Below are positions 15,870-25,164 of a stretch of 36,517 nucleotides of DNA, piece by piece. Position 1 is the stretch's first letter. Every line of letters begins with the position of its first letter. The notes beneath the pieces are model-generated. The model had not been told where the DNA came from and ran no database searches. It saw only the letters and a list, made by a program, of their open reading frames with translations. This DNA comes from JABDKJ01 sp964609215 (GTDB lineage Bacteria; Bacteroidota; Bacteroidia; Flavobacteriales_D; JABDKJ01), in contig CAZSQZ010000024.1 in assembly GCA_964609215.1 (NCBI GenBank), positions 1-36,517 on the forward strand, in the 5' to 3' direction. Made by a program: the position numbers and the translations under genes.

Positions 15870-15988
15870 TCATTATTCCTTTTTAAAAAGATAGAAAACA
15901 CACTTAACACATGGAAAAAGATTTAGAATGGCATAAATCATATGAAAGAGCATGCTAATTTTATTTGTAATTCTCAATTGATCTAAAA

Positions 15989-16633
15989 ATGAGCTTGAAG
16001 GTTCTTCTAAAAAGGAATGGAAATCTCATATTGCTCTTAGCTTTAGTGAATTTATTGCTAAGTCCTATTTACTATGAAATCTTTGGGACTCTGGGAAATA
16101 TATTCGTACCCGTCAATTATGTATTGGTGATTCTTGGATCTTTTCTTGTTTGCAGATATCAAAAAAACGCGAAGGTTGTTCTAATCATGGGAATTTTACT
16201 TGCAATAATTATTCTCATGGAATCTATTTACATGGAGACTCGTGAGATAAGACTTTTAAGAGCATTCTTCATTCTCGGCTTTTTCATTCTTATTTTGTTT
16301 AATGTCATGAAGCATTTATCTAAAATAAAATCTGTTGAGATTGATCAAATATGGGCTGCTGTTTCTGGGTATATGTTAATAGCATTTACTGGAGGAGCGA
16401 TATATGAAATCTTGCATTATTGCGTACCTAATTCATTTCAGTTTCAATCTGACTTCACGGACTTTCAACTCTATTATTTTAGTTTCACAGGAACCACAAC
16501 AGTTGGTTTTGGTGATATTGTTCCTAATACGGAAGTTGCTCAATCTCTTACCATGCTAATTAACATTGCTGCTTCTTTATACTTGGCTATAGTAATGGCC
16601 TTCTTTGTTGGAAAATATTTGAAAGAAAAATAA
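15989..16633 (+). CDS. Potassium channel protein
   Basis: A 214-residue inner-membrane protein with an ion-channel pore module. The selectivity filter is TTVGFGD (170-176), preceded by a pore helix (LYYFSFTG) and flanked by helices at about 122-142 and 187-208. Four more hydrophobic segments occupy residues 13-31, 36-55, 62-80 and 91-108, so it has a six-helix layout. The stretch between the second and third hydrophobic segments has few Arg, so it is not obviously voltage-gated. There is no cytoplasmic RCK domain. The stop is one base from the start of the CPA1 antiporter gene, so they form an operon. Confidence 0.85.
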   Translation: MSLKVLLKRNGNLILLLALVNLLLSPIYYEIFGTLGNIFVPVNYVLVILGSFLVCRYQKNAKVVLIMGILLAIIILMESIYMETREIRLLRAFFILGFFILILFNVMKHLSKIKSVEIDQIWAAVSGYMLIAFTGGAIYEILHYCVPNSFQFQSDFTDFQLYYFSFTGTTTVGFGDIVPNTEVAQSLTMLINIAASLYLAIVMAFFVGKYLKEK

Positions 16634-16634
16634 T

Positions 16635-17858
16635 ATGTATCAATCATTCAGCATACTCCTTTTACTGGTTGCACTTTTAAGCCTGCTTAATTATAGGTTA
16701 ATAAAATTGCCTGGTTCTATTTTCTTAATGATCAGTGGAATATGTCTTTCCACCCTTATTGTTTTTAGCAAAAATATTAGTGAAGAGTTCTATACTTTCT
16801 TTTGTAAAATGATTGCAGAAGCAGATCTAAAGGTTTTACTTTTTGATGCCTTGCTAAGTTATCTTCTATTTGCTGGTGCAATGCATGTAGATTTCAAAAA
16901 ACTTTGGACTGAAAAAAAGCATGTTCTCTCCTTTGCCACCATAAGTGTTTTGCTTTCTACCGCAATTGTAGCTGTGTTCATATTTTTTTTAGCACAGTTA
17001 TTTGGTATTCAATTATCAAAGATTGAATGCTTATTATTTGGTGCTCTTATCTCTCCAACTGATCCAGTAGCTGCCCTAGCTATTTTGAATAAAACTTCAA
17101 TTTCATCTAAAATAAAAACTAGAATGGAAGGTGAATCTCTCTTCAATGATGGTGTTGGAGTTGTTATATTCTCAGGAATTCTTCTTTTTCACAACAACTC
17201 TGAATCTGTAATCTCTCTAGGAAAAGAAATTTCGATGTTGTTTCTTGAGGAAGTTGTTGGAGGAGTTATTTTCGGATTTATTGTTGGGTTTATGGGTTAT
17301 TTTCTACTCAAGAAGAGCCTAAAAAACTCTGAACTTAAAATCATTTTGAGCCTGGGAATAGCTAGTGCAGCATACACGATAGCCCAGGCTTTACACTTTT
17401 CTGGACCACTTGCGCTTGTTGTTGCAGGAATAATCATCGGAAACAAAATGCATCTATCTTCTAAAGGTAATTCCAGAAATTTCAACTCATTTTGGCATAC
17501 CCTAGACGAAATCTTAAATGGTATTGTGTTTCTCTTAACAGGTTTATCATTGCATTTACTGCATTTTGAGATTTTATATTTACCCTTTCTCTTCATTTCT
17601 ATTGTAATTGTGCTCTTTTCAAGATATGTTTCAATTCGTCTACCCTATACTTTTTTAAAAAAAGGAGATCAACAAAAAGGTGTTATTCCAATTCTAACCT
17701 GGGGCGGACTTAGGGGTGCAATTTCACTTGCTCTTGCCTTTAGTTTGCCAAAAAATGAAACAAGCGATTTAATAGTACTCACGACTTTTGTTATTGTTTC
17801 GTTTTCAATCATTGTTCAGGGGTTAACAATAGGAAAGCTCGCCAAGACGTTAGAATAA
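16635..17858 (+). CDS. CPA1-family cation:proton antiporter
   Basis: A 407-residue Na+(K+)/H+ antiporter of the inner membrane with about 12 helices. Family signatures are LLFGALISPTDPVAALAIL (133-151, Asp143) and EGESLFNDGVGVVIF (165-179, the N171-D172 ion-binding pair). The closing GGLRGAISLALAFSLP is also typical. It exchanges Na+ or K+ for protons to keep pH and ion balance; the ion cannot be read from sequence. Only one base separates it from the K+ channel gene, and the outer-membrane-protein gene follows after 41 bases. Confidence 0.93.
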   Translation: MYQSFSILLLLVALLSLLNYRLIKLPGSIFLMISGICLSTLIVFSKNISEEFYTFFCKMIAEADLKVLLFDALLSYLLFAGAMHVDFKKLWTEKKHVLSFATISVLLSTAIVAVFIFFLAQLFGIQLSKIECLLFGALISPTDPVAALAILNKTSISSKIKTRMEGESLFNDGVGVVIFSGILLFHNNSESVISLGKEISMLFLEEVVGGVIFGFIVGFMGYFLLKKSLKNSELKIILSLGIASAAYTIAQALHFSGPLALVVAGIIIGNKMHLSSKGNSRNFNSFWHTLDEILNGIVFLLTGLSLHLLHFEILYLPFLFISIVIVLFSRYVSIRLPYTFLKKGDQQKGVIPILTWGGLRGAISLALAFSLPKNETSDLIVLTTFVIVSFSIIVQGLTIGKLAKTLE

Positions 17859-17899
17859 TCGCTAAGTTGATTGAAAAACATTTATCTTCCGCTGCTTTA

Positions 17900-18937
17900 A
17901 TGATAATTAGAACGCTCATATTTTTATTTGTTTTTTTAGGGATCCATAGCTCTAATTTAATGGGACAATCATCGCCTATTGATTCATTAAAAGGAATGGG
18001 TATTTGCGATGAAAATGGCTTTTGTATTCCAAGCCTTCCAGGTCTTCCCAGATCAAAGGGACTTGAAATTCTGCAACACAGTGTTTTTGACTACGGCATT
18101 ACTTCAACATCCGATTCCTTAAATAATTCAGAATCTGAACTTAAATCGGATAACAAAATTTCTATCAAATTAAAATTTCCAATTGCACTTAAAGACAACT
18201 TCCAATTAGCAGGAGGTATAGGATACAGCAAGGAAGAGTTTAGATTTGATGATTTAGAGACCATAGAAAACGAATTCTATAGAAATATAGAGGACAAACC
18301 TCTAAGACAAGTATCTGCAAACTTATATGGGATTCGACCTTTTAAAGGGAACAAGTATTTAGCGAGTCGAATGAGCATTAGTTTGAATGGTGACTTTAAT
18401 AGCGGTTTCGGAAGTGCTGATGATTACCTTAGAGCTTCGGTTGCAGTTCTTTATGGCATTAGATCAAAATTTTCTAAAGTAGAAGGTTTTGGGTTGGCAT
18501 ACAGTTTTAGCTTTGGAAGACCTGCAATCTATCCTCTTTATGCTTATAACAAGCAGTTCAATTCAAAGCATGGATTGGAAATACTATTACCCGCACATAT
18601 TAAATACAGATATAGTCCTAACGAAAAAAATATCATTTATATATCTGCTCAATTAGATGGATCGAATTATAACATCAATCTTGAATCCATATCCAATGAA
18701 TCTCTTTATCTGGGAAAATCAGATATACTTAGCATGATTACTTATGAAAGAGAAATACATGATTTCTTTTGGATTACCGCAAGTGCAGGTTTAAGGAGCA
18801 ATCTCAATTTTGATGTAGATAGGGAAAGAGAAATAATTACAAGATCAGAGCCTTTTATTGATAATCAAATCGATGATGCTTTATTTGTTCGCTTTGGAAT
18901 TTTCTTAGTTCCTCCCAGAGCCTGGATGGAAAATTAG
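17900..18937 (+). CDS. Predicted outer-membrane beta-barrel protein, DUF6268-like
   Basis: A secreted protein of 345 residues from the ATG at 17900 (an in-frame TTG at 17867 is less likely since it would place extra residues before the signal peptide). The first 24 residues are a signal peptide ending near SSNLMGQSS. The mature part has alternating hydrophobic/polar strands with aromatic ends (KISIKLKFPIAL, FQLAGGIGYSKEEF, LASRMSISLNGDF, ASVAVLYGIR, GLAYSFSFGRP, FWITASAGLRSNLNFDV, LFVRFGIFLVP) and ends close to a final strand, as outer-membrane barrels do. It is similar in layout to proteins called DUF6268; this is a tentative match. It lies in the K+ channel/antiporter operon. Confidence 0.6.
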   Translation: MIIRTLIFLFVFLGIHSSNLMGQSSPIDSLKGMGICDENGFCIPSLPGLPRSKGLEILQHSVFDYGITSTSDSLNNSESELKSDNKISIKLKFPIALKDNFQLAGGIGYSKEEFRFDDLETIENEFYRNIEDKPLRQVSANLYGIRPFKGNKYLASRMSISLNGDFNSGFGSADDYLRASVAVLYGIRSKFSKVEGFGLAYSFSFGRPAIYPLYAYNKQFNSKHGLEILLPAHIKYRYSPNEKNIIYISAQLDGSNYNINLESISNESLYLGKSDILSMITYEREIHDFFWITASAGLRSNLNFDVDREREIITRSEPFIDNQIDDALFVRFGIFLVPPRAWMEN

Positions 18938-18941
18938 AGAA

Positions 18942-19433
18942 ATGAATTCTGAGGATTTCAGAGAGCTTGTTCATCCAGAATTTTATCAGGTCTTTCTTTT
19001 GGCCGCTGCTTTACCCATTCCATTAAACTTTGCTGTTCACGGTTGGTTTGTAATTCAACACCAAGGCAAGGCAGAAAGATGGGAATTTGGACGCTTTAAT
19101 GATTCACCTCATCCCAACAAAATTGGTGTTTTAAAAGACTTTATGGCTCCAACTTCTGGAATGCGTAAATATCCATGGAAAACAAGGAAAGGAACGAAAA
19201 CCATATTAATTGACTCTATTGCAGGACCTAAAGATTCCCTAGCCCATAAAATGTATAATTTCATTCAAAAAGAGACCCCACTTTATCCATTGAGAAATCG
19301 ATACACACTAACTGGACCAAACTCCAATACCTATATTCAATGGGTTATTAATCATTTTCCGGAAAGCACCTTTAAATTGCCTTTTAATGCCTTTGGTAAA
19401 AATTATAGAACAGAAATAACATCTATTAACTAA
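18942..19433 (+). CDS. DUF3750-like protein
   Basis: A 163-residue cytoplasmic-looking protein of unknown function. The C-terminal motif TGPNSNTYIQWVINHFPESTFKLPFNAFGKNY matches the strongly conserved GPNSNTF...LP..A.GKD(Y/F) signature of DUF3750, and AVHGWFVIQHQGKAERWEFGRF matches its first block. It starts 4 bases after the stop of the barrel gene, so it is in the same operon. One hydrophobic segment (FLLAAALPIPLNFAVHGW) may be a loop rather than a membrane helix. Confidence 0.72.
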   Translation: MNSEDFRELVHPEFYQVFLLAAALPIPLNFAVHGWFVIQHQGKAERWEFGRFNDSPHPNKIGVLKDFMAPTSGMRKYPWKTRKGTKTILIDSIAGPKDSLAHKMYNFIQKETPLYPLRNRYTLTGPNSNTYIQWVINHFPESTFKLPFNAFGKNYRTEITSIN

Positions 19434-19472
19434 TGAACATGATACTTAACCGCTCCAATACGTTAGGTGGAT

Positions 19473-20084
19473 ATGAAAAACCTTATCCCTTTTCTCCTAT
19501 TATTCGTTTTTTGCAATTCCAAAAACTATACAGTTGAAGATGAAATTCAAGTTAAGAATCCTTTCTTAAATCCAGATTCCATATTTGAAAATCACCTAAA
19601 CCATATTTCAGATGGTTTTGATTTTCCAGTTGGCAAACCAGATGCAAGTGGCTATTATAATGCGCAAATATTTGGAGAAAATAATCACCTGGGTGACGAT
19701 TGGAATGGAGTTGGTGGTGGCGATACGGATCTTGGTGACCCTATTTATTCCATTGCCAATGGATATGTTTCAGAGGTTAAAAACTACCAAGGCGGATGGG
19801 GAAAGGTTATTAGAATTATCCATTGTGTAGAGCAAAATGAACGTTTTATTTTCTTGGAATCTATTTATGCTCATTGCGATACAATAGAAGTAGACAAAGA
19901 AACTTTTTTATACAGAGGAGATAAGATCGGAACTATTGGAAACTGCAGCGGGATGTATAAAGCTCACCTGCATATTGAACTCAGAAATGAATTGAACAAG
20001 GATATTGGAGGTGGTTATTCAAGCGAGTTTGAATATCATTTAAATCCAAGTGAATACATCATAAATAACAGGCCTAAACATTAA
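19473..20084 (+). CDS. M23-family peptidase lipoprotein
   Basis: A 203-residue putative peptidoglycan hydrolase. The signal sequence ends in a lipobox-like LLFVFC (Cys14), so it is probably a lipoprotein. M23/LytM motifs: HLGDDW (His and Asp zinc ligands, H72-x3-D76), YAHCD (His134) and HLHIEL (His165, His167), all in the expected order and spacing. The ATG at 19473 is chosen over the GTG at 19467. It is the last gene of the channel-antiporter-barrel-DUF3750 operon. Its 3' end overlaps the convergent ychF gene by 11 bases. Intact catalytic residues suggest an active cell-wall enzyme. Confidence 0.88.
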   Translation: MKNLIPFLLLFVFCNSKNYTVEDEIQVKNPFLNPDSIFENHLNHISDGFDFPVGKPDASGYYNAQIFGENNHLGDDWNGVGGGDTDLGDPIYSIANGYVSEVKNYQGGWGKVIRIIHCVEQNERFIFLESIYAHCDTIEVDKETFLYRGDKIGTIGNCSGMYKAHLHIELRNELNKDIGGGYSSEFEYHLNPSEYIINNRPKH

Positions 20085-21171
20085 ACCTAAAATGCATCAC
20101 ATCTCCATCTTGAACCACATACTCCTTTCCTTCAACACCCATTTTGCCAGCATCTCTAACTGCAGATTCTGAACCAAATTCAATAAAATCATCATATTTA
20201 ATTACCTCTGCTCGGATAAATCCTTTCTCAAAATCGCTGTGAATTACACCCGCGGCTTGGGGTGCTTTATATCCTACTTTGACTGTCCAAGCTCGAACTT
20301 CTTTTTCACCTGCAGTAAAATACGTTTGTAAATTCAATAGCTTGTAAGCAGCTTTAATTAGCTTGCTTACTCCTGGCTCATCTAAACCTAAATCATCCAA
20401 GAACATTTTTCTATCCTCATAACTATCCATTGCAGATATATCGGACTCTATTCCGGCACCAATAACAAGAACTTCTGCATCCTCATCTTTTACCGCTTCT
20501 TTCACTCTTTCAACGTATTCATTTCCGTTAACAACGGAACTTTCATCTACGTTGCATACATACAAAATAGGCTTACTGGTTAAAAGCTGAACTTCCTTTA
20601 TCAAGTCTTTTTCTGCTTCATTTAACTGAACCGTTCTTGCAGATTTTCCAGCCATCAAGGCCTCTTCTATTCGACCTAAAACTTCAGCCTTTTTAAGCAA
20701 TTGCTTGTCTCCAGATTTAGAGCCTTTTTTCGCTTGTTCATGCAATTTGGAAACTGTCTCATGATCTTTTAATTGAAGTTCAATATCGATAATTTCCTTA
20801 TCTCTTACCGGATCAACGGAACCGTCAACGTGAATGACATTGCCATCATCAAAACATCTTAGAACATGAATAATTGCATTGGTCTCTCGAATGTTTCCAA
20901 GAAACTGATTTCCCAACCCTTCTCCCTTGCTGGCACCCTTTACCAAACCAGCAATATCGACTATCTCAATAGTTGTAGGCAGCACCTTTTCAGGATTAAC
21001 CAAATCTGCAAGTTTGTTCAATCTTTCATCAGGAACTGTTATCACTCCAACGTTGGGTTCTATCGTACAAAAAGGGAAATTTGCAGCTTGCGCCTTTGCA
21101 TTAGACAAGCAATTAAATAGAGTAGATTTACCGACATTCGGCAATCCCACAATTCCACATTTCAAAGCCAT
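20074..21171 (-). CDS. ychF: Redox-regulated ATPase/GTPase YchF
   Basis: A 365-residue Obg-family P-loop protein that binds ATP and associates with the ribosome; it is linked to stress control. Motifs: G1 GLPNVGKST (8-16), switch region DIAGLVKGASKGEGLGNQFL (72-91), and the nucleotide-specificity motif CNVDE in place of NKxD. The C-terminal TGS domain (TYFTAGEKEVRAWTVKVGYKAPQAAGVIHSDFEKGFIRAEV) is complete. Length is standard. It stands alone, convergent with the M23 gene by 11 bases and divergent from the transketolase gene. Confidence 0.97.
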   Translation of the reverse strand: MALKCGIVGLPNVGKSTLFNCLSNAKAQAANFPFCTIEPNVGVITVPDERLNKLADLVNPEKVLPTTIEIVDIAGLVKGASKGEGLGNQFLGNIRETNAIIHVLRCFDDGNVIHVDGSVDPVRDKEIIDIELQLKDHETVSKLHEQAKKGSKSGDKQLLKKAEVLGRIEEALMAGKSARTVQLNEAEKDLIKEVQLLTSKPILYVCNVDESSVVNGNEYVERVKEAVKDEDAEVLVIGAGIESDISAMDSYEDRKMFLDDLGLDEPGVSKLIKAAYKLLNLQTYFTAGEKEVRAWTVKVGYKAPQAAGVIHSDFEKGFIRAEVIKYDDFIEFGSESAVRDAGKMGVEGKEYVVQDGDVMHFRFNV

Positions 21172-21366
21172 TCTTTTCTAAAATTTTTCGCCCGCGAAGA
21201 TATTAAAATTGCCCATCTATTTAGCATCAAGGAAGAGTATTCCACATCAGCTTTGTTTTTATCAACATTGAATTTCTCCCCCTTATTTTTAGCGTACTTT
21301 CGAAGCTGTAAACCTCATTTAAATATCGTGAATAACCCATCAATCCAAGAACAAGATTTAGAACAA

Positions 21367-22212
21367 ATGACAAATTTCGATTCATTAAAAAAAACTGCAT
21401 CACAGGTAAGAAGAGACATAGTGAGAATGGTTCATGCTGTAAATTCAGGACACCCTGGTGGATCTTTAGGTTGTACTGACTTTTTTGTCGCTCTCTACTT
21501 TTCTATAATGAGACATGATCCAATGAATTTTAGCATGGATGGAAAAGATCAGGATTTATTTTTCCTTTCAAATGGTCATATAAGCCCGGTTTGGTATAGT
21601 GTACTTGCTCGTTCAGGATATTTTGAAGTTGCTGAATTGGCTACCTTTCGAAAACTAAATTCTCGTCTTCAAGGACATCCTGCTACTGAGGAAGGCCTTC
21701 CGGGAATTCGTGTAGCCTCTGGTTCTCTTGGTCAAGGTTTATCTGTCGCGTGCGGAGCAGCTCAAGCAAAAAGATTAAATGGTGATGATTCTTGGGTATT
21801 TACTTTACACGGAGACGGAGAACTTCAAGAAGGTCAAATTTGGGAAGCTGCGATGTATGCCTGCCATCATAAAATAGACAATCTCATTTCTGTTGTAGAT
21901 TTCAATGGAAGACAAATTGATGGAGATGTTGAAGATGTAATGACACTGGGAGATCTGCAAGGAAAATGGAAGGCTTTTGGATGGAATGTTCTAACAATGA
22001 ATGGACATGATTTTGAAGACATTCACCTGAATATTGAAAAAGCAAAAGGTCTAAATCAAAATGGAAAACCAACGGTTATTTTAATGACAACCGAAATGGG
22101 ACAAGGCGTTGATTTCATGGTTGGCACTCATAAGTGGCATGGTGTTGCTCCAAATGATGAGCAATTGGCACTTGCGCTTGACCAATTAGAGGAAACTCTG
22201 GGAGATTACTAG
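21367..22212 (+). CDS. Transketolase, N-terminal (TPP-binding) subunit
   Basis: The TPP-binding half of a split transketolase (281 residues). The ATG at 21367 (MTNFDSLKK) is used; an in-frame alternative start at 21253 would add 38 residues with no family match. Motifs: SGHPGGSLG (substrate/TPP contact), FFLSNGHISPVWYS, GSLGQGLSVACG and the diphosphate-binding HGDGELQEGQIWEA. It transfers two-carbon units between sugar phosphates in the pentose phosphate pathway. Its partner gene is not adjacent: a VWA-protein gene lies between (see 22249-23601). The rpe gene in this window makes its substrate xylulose 5-phosphate. Confidence 0.95.
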   Translation: MTNFDSLKKTASQVRRDIVRMVHAVNSGHPGGSLGCTDFFVALYFSIMRHDPMNFSMDGKDQDLFFLSNGHISPVWYSVLARSGYFEVAELATFRKLNSRLQGHPATEEGLPGIRVASGSLGQGLSVACGAAQAKRLNGDDSWVFTLHGDGELQEGQIWEAAMYACHHKIDNLISVVDFNGRQIDGDVEDVMTLGDLQGKWKAFGWNVLTMNGHDFEDIHLNIEKAKGLNQNGKPTVILMTTEMGQGVDFMVGTHKWHGVAPNDEQLALALDQLEETLGDY

Positions 22213-22248
22213 ACAATATTTGGCATTTAGATTGCATTAGGCAATTGT

Positions 22249-23601
22249 ATGAAACGAATAATTGCATATTTAACCATTAGTCTTTTTGTTTCAATGGGTT
22301 TTGCCCAGGACGAGACAACCAGAATTCTCTTCGTTTTTGATGCTTCAAACAGTATGAATGGGTTTTGGAATGGCAAACCCAAAATCAATACCGCAACAGC
22401 ACTATTGAAAGAATCATTAAAAGAGTTAGAATACCGAAAAGATGTTCAATTGGGACTTAGAGTTTATGGCAATAACTCCCCTATTTCATCCGGAAATCAA
22501 GACTGTGAAGACACAGAACTAATGGTTCCCATTGGGAAGTCAAATGTTTGGGATATTGAACAAGCATTGAAAAGAATAAAACCTAAAGGAACCACTCCCA
22601 TAGCTCAAACCTTGGAAAAGTGTGCCAATGATTTTAGAGATGAAGAAAATGTAAGAAATGTCATCATACTTATTACCGATGGAATAGAAGCCTGCGATGG
22701 TGATCCCTGTGCGGTTTCCCTGGCATTGCAGAAAAAAAATATCATTTTAAAACCTTTTGTTATTGGTATAGGAATTGAAGATTACACCACCTTTGAATGT
22801 GTTGGAAATTTCTATGATGTAACGGATGAAAAAACATTCGAAAAAGTTTTAGACATTGTCATTTCCCAAGCTCTAAACAACACCACTGCACAGGTAAATC
22901 TTCTTAATTCAAATCATAAACCTTTGGAAACAGATGTTCCAATGACCTTTTACGACAGTAAGTCTGGAGAGATCCTTTATAACTTCGTTCACACATTAAA
23001 TCACAAGGGAAATCCAGATACTATTCCGATTGATCCAGTGCACAATTACGACATAAAAGTTCACACTATTCCTCCCGTTGAAATTAATGACATAGAATTA
23101 ACTCCCGGTATCCATAATTACATTTCAGCAAGTACTCCACAAGGAGATTTGGTCTTTAAAATGACGGGCAGAAATAGCTATAAAGATTTGAAATGCTTGA
23201 TTCGAAAAGAAGGTGAAACGGAGCTCATTCATGTCCAAAATTTTGAACAAAAAGAAAGGTATTTAGTGGGTAATTATGATATAGAAATACTAACACTACC
23301 AAGAACCCTTATTAGCTCAAACAACATTGCTCAAAGTCATACCACTACTATAGAAATACCAAATCCAGGTGTTGCAAATATCAGCACAAACAAGTTAGGT
23401 TATGGTTCTATATTTCAACTAGTTGGGAGTGATATGGTGTGGGTTTGTAATCTGGATAATTCAGAATTAAGACAATCAATAACACTTCAACCAGGGCACT
23501 ATAAAATTGTTTTTAGAGCAAAGAATGCAAAGCAATCCATATACACAAAAGAAGAAGAATTTAAGATAAAATCAGGTATATCAACATCATTGAAAATTTA
23601 A
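22249..23601 (+). CDS. Secreted VWA-domain protein
   Basis: A 450-residue protein with a signal peptide (cleavage after about GFAQ, residue 20). Residues 25-215 are a von Willebrand A domain with a complete MIDAS: DASNS (Asp31, Ser33, Ser35), GTTP (Thr115/116) and TDG (Asp144). The Cys-rich spot ACDGDPCAV may form a disulfide. The rest (about 215-450) is beta-rich, with no recognised family. Function is unknown; metal-dependent protein binding outside the cytoplasm is likely. It sits 36 bases after the first transketolase gene and 8 bases before the second, so it is co-transcribed with them, although its role is not obviously metabolic. Confidence 0.85.
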   Translation: MKRIIAYLTISLFVSMGFAQDETTRILFVFDASNSMNGFWNGKPKINTATALLKESLKELEYRKDVQLGLRVYGNNSPISSGNQDCEDTELMVPIGKSNVWDIEQALKRIKPKGTTPIAQTLEKCANDFRDEENVRNVIILITDGIEACDGDPCAVSLALQKKNIILKPFVIGIGIEDYTTFECVGNFYDVTDEKTFEKVLDIVISQALNNTTAQVNLLNSNHKPLETDVPMTFYDSKSGEILYNFVHTLNHKGNPDTIPIDPVHNYDIKVHTIPPVEINDIELTPGIHNYISASTPQGDLVFKMTGRNSYKDLKCLIRKEGETELIHVQNFEQKERYLVGNYDIEILTLPRTLISSNNIAQSHTTTIEIPNPGVANISTNKLGYGSIFQLVGSDMVWVCNLDNSELRQSITLQPGHYKIVFRAKNAKQSIYTKEEEFKIKSGISTSLKI

Positions 23602-23609
23602 ATCAAATT

Positions 23610-24557
23610 ATGCTAACTGTAACAGACAAAAAAGACACAAGATCAGGCTTTGGAGCTGGACTTCTAGAATTAGGAAAACAAAATCCAGATGTTGTTGCCC
23701 TTTGTGCAGATCTAACGGGCTCATTAAAAATGACCGATTTTAAAAATGAGTTCCCAGACCGTTTTTTTCAAGTAGGAATTGCGGAAGCAAATATGATGGG
23801 ACTAGCTGCCGGAATGACTATTGGAGGTAAGATTCCATTTACCGGAACCTTTGCTAATTTTTCTACTGGAAGAGTTTATGATCAAATAAGACAATCAATT
23901 GCATATTCGGATAAGAATGTAAAAATATGCGCCTCTCACGCAGGACTTACTCTTGGAGAAGACGGTGCAACTCATCAAATTCTGGAAGATATTGGAATGA
24001 TGAAAATGCTTCCAAACATGACTGTGATTTGCCCTTGCGATTACAACCAAACTAAACAGGCTACACTTGCAATTGCAGAGCATCATGGCCCTGTGTATTT
24101 GAGATTTGGAAGACCTAAAATGCCAGTATTTATTGAGCCTTCGGAAAAGTTTATCATCGGTAAAGCGCAGATGATAAATGCTGGAAAAGACGTGAGCATT
24201 TTTGCGACCGGGCATCTGGTTTGGAAAGCATTGGAAGCTGCTGAAATTTTGAACGAAAAAGGTATCGATGCAGAGATAATAAATATCCACACTATTAAAC
24301 CTTTAGACGTTGAAGCGGTCTTAGATTCGGTTAGCAAGACGAAATGCGTTGTAACGGCAGAAGAACATCAAATAAATGGAGGTTTAGGAGAAAGTATTGC
24401 AAGAGTTTTATCTCAATCAATGCCCAGCCCAATTGAATTTGTTGCAGTGAATGACCAATTTGGAGAAAGTGGAAGCCCTATGGAGCTTATGGACAAGTAT
24501 GGGATTGGAACCCAAAACATTGTTTCCGCTGTAGAAAAGGTAATTACTAGAAAATAG
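23610..24557 (+). CDS. Transketolase, C-terminal subunit
   Basis: The Pyr plus C-terminal domains of a split transketolase (315 residues), paired with the product of 21367-22212. Motifs: GIAEANMMGLAAGM (catalytic Glu of the Pyr domain), HAGLTLGEDGATHQ (conserved His/Gly-Glu-Asp) and the end-domain EEHQINGGLGESIA. Length is normal for the split type common in Bacteroidota. It starts 8 bases after the VWA gene. Its end runs into the sigma-factor gene after 26 bases. Confidence 0.96.
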   Translation: MLTVTDKKDTRSGFGAGLLELGKQNPDVVALCADLTGSLKMTDFKNEFPDRFFQVGIAEANMMGLAAGMTIGGKIPFTGTFANFSTGRVYDQIRQSIAYSDKNVKICASHAGLTLGEDGATHQILEDIGMMKMLPNMTVICPCDYNQTKQATLAIAEHHGPVYLRFGRPKMPVFIEPSEKFIIGKAQMINAGKDVSIFATGHLVWKALEAAEILNEKGIDAEIINIHTIKPLDVEAVLDSVSKTKCVVTAEEHQINGGLGESIARVLSQSMPSPIEFVAVNDQFGESGSPMELMDKYGIGTQNIVSAVEKVITRK

Positions 24558-24583
24558 CCCTTACACCGCTAAATTTTAAGCGG

Positions 24584-25132
24584 TTGGAACAAATAAAGGA
24601 TACAGAATTAGTTAGAAGAATACAGAATGGAGAAGGCAAATATGAAGCCTTCGAAATTCTTATTAAACGCTATCAGGAGAGGTTATACGCAAATATTCGA
24701 AAAATTGCGAACAACCATGAAGACACCAATGATATTCTACAAAATGTATTTCTGAAAGCTTGGAATAATATTGATCAGTTCAAGGGTAAATCTCAGATTT
24801 ACACATGGTTATATCGAATTTCATATAACGAATCAATGAACTTTTTAACCATTAATAAAAAGCACAATCATTCTGATCTGAGCGATTCTGAATACAAGCA
24901 ATCTCAAAATCTGGAAGCTGATCATATTTACGATGGAAACAGAATTCAAGCAAAACTCCTTTCCGCAATTGACTTGCTTCCCGAGAAACAAAAACTCGTA
25001 TTCCAGCTTAAGTATTTCGAAGAAAAAAAGTATGATGAAATTGCCAAAATAACTGGAACATCGACCGGGGCGCTTAAAGCTTCATACTTTCATGCGGTAA
25101 AAAAAATTGAGGAATTTTTAAAACAAGATTAA
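24584..25132 (+). CDS. ECF RNA polymerase sigma factor
   Basis: A 182-residue sigma-70 family factor of the ECF type. Region 2 is clear (AFEILIKRYQERLYANIRKIANNHEDTNDILQNVFLKAWNNIDQFKGKSQIYTWLYRISYNESMNFL), and region 4 has LLPEKQKLVFQLKYFEEKKYDEIAKITGTSTGALKASYFHAVKKI. The start is TTG at 24584, as no ATG or GTG occurs in frame between it and the previous stop. It lies 26 bases downstream of the transketolase gene and upstream of a likely anti-sigma-like membrane protein and a Spy-like protein, so it probably forms a stress-responsive unit. Confidence 0.93.
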   Translation: MEQIKDTELVRRIQNGEGKYEAFEILIKRYQERLYANIRKIANNHEDTNDILQNVFLKAWNNIDQFKGKSQIYTWLYRISYNESMNFLTINKKHNHSDLSDSEYKQSQNLEADHIYDGNRIQAKLLSAIDLLPEKQKLVFQLKYFEEKKYDEIAKITGTSTGALKASYFHAVKKIEEFLKQD

Positions 25133-25164
25133 ACCTTTTCAACGAAACGAAATCTAAGTAATAG

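Noticed and set aside
15911..15958. 15-codon open frame (ATG to TAA) before the K+ channel gene
   Set aside because: Too short and without a clear ribosome site or homolog; it may be a remnant, but this cannot be supported.
21253..21366. Upstream start for the transketolase N-terminal subunit
   Set aside because: The 38 added residues are unlike the family and lie where a promoter is expected; ATG 21367 gives the usual length.
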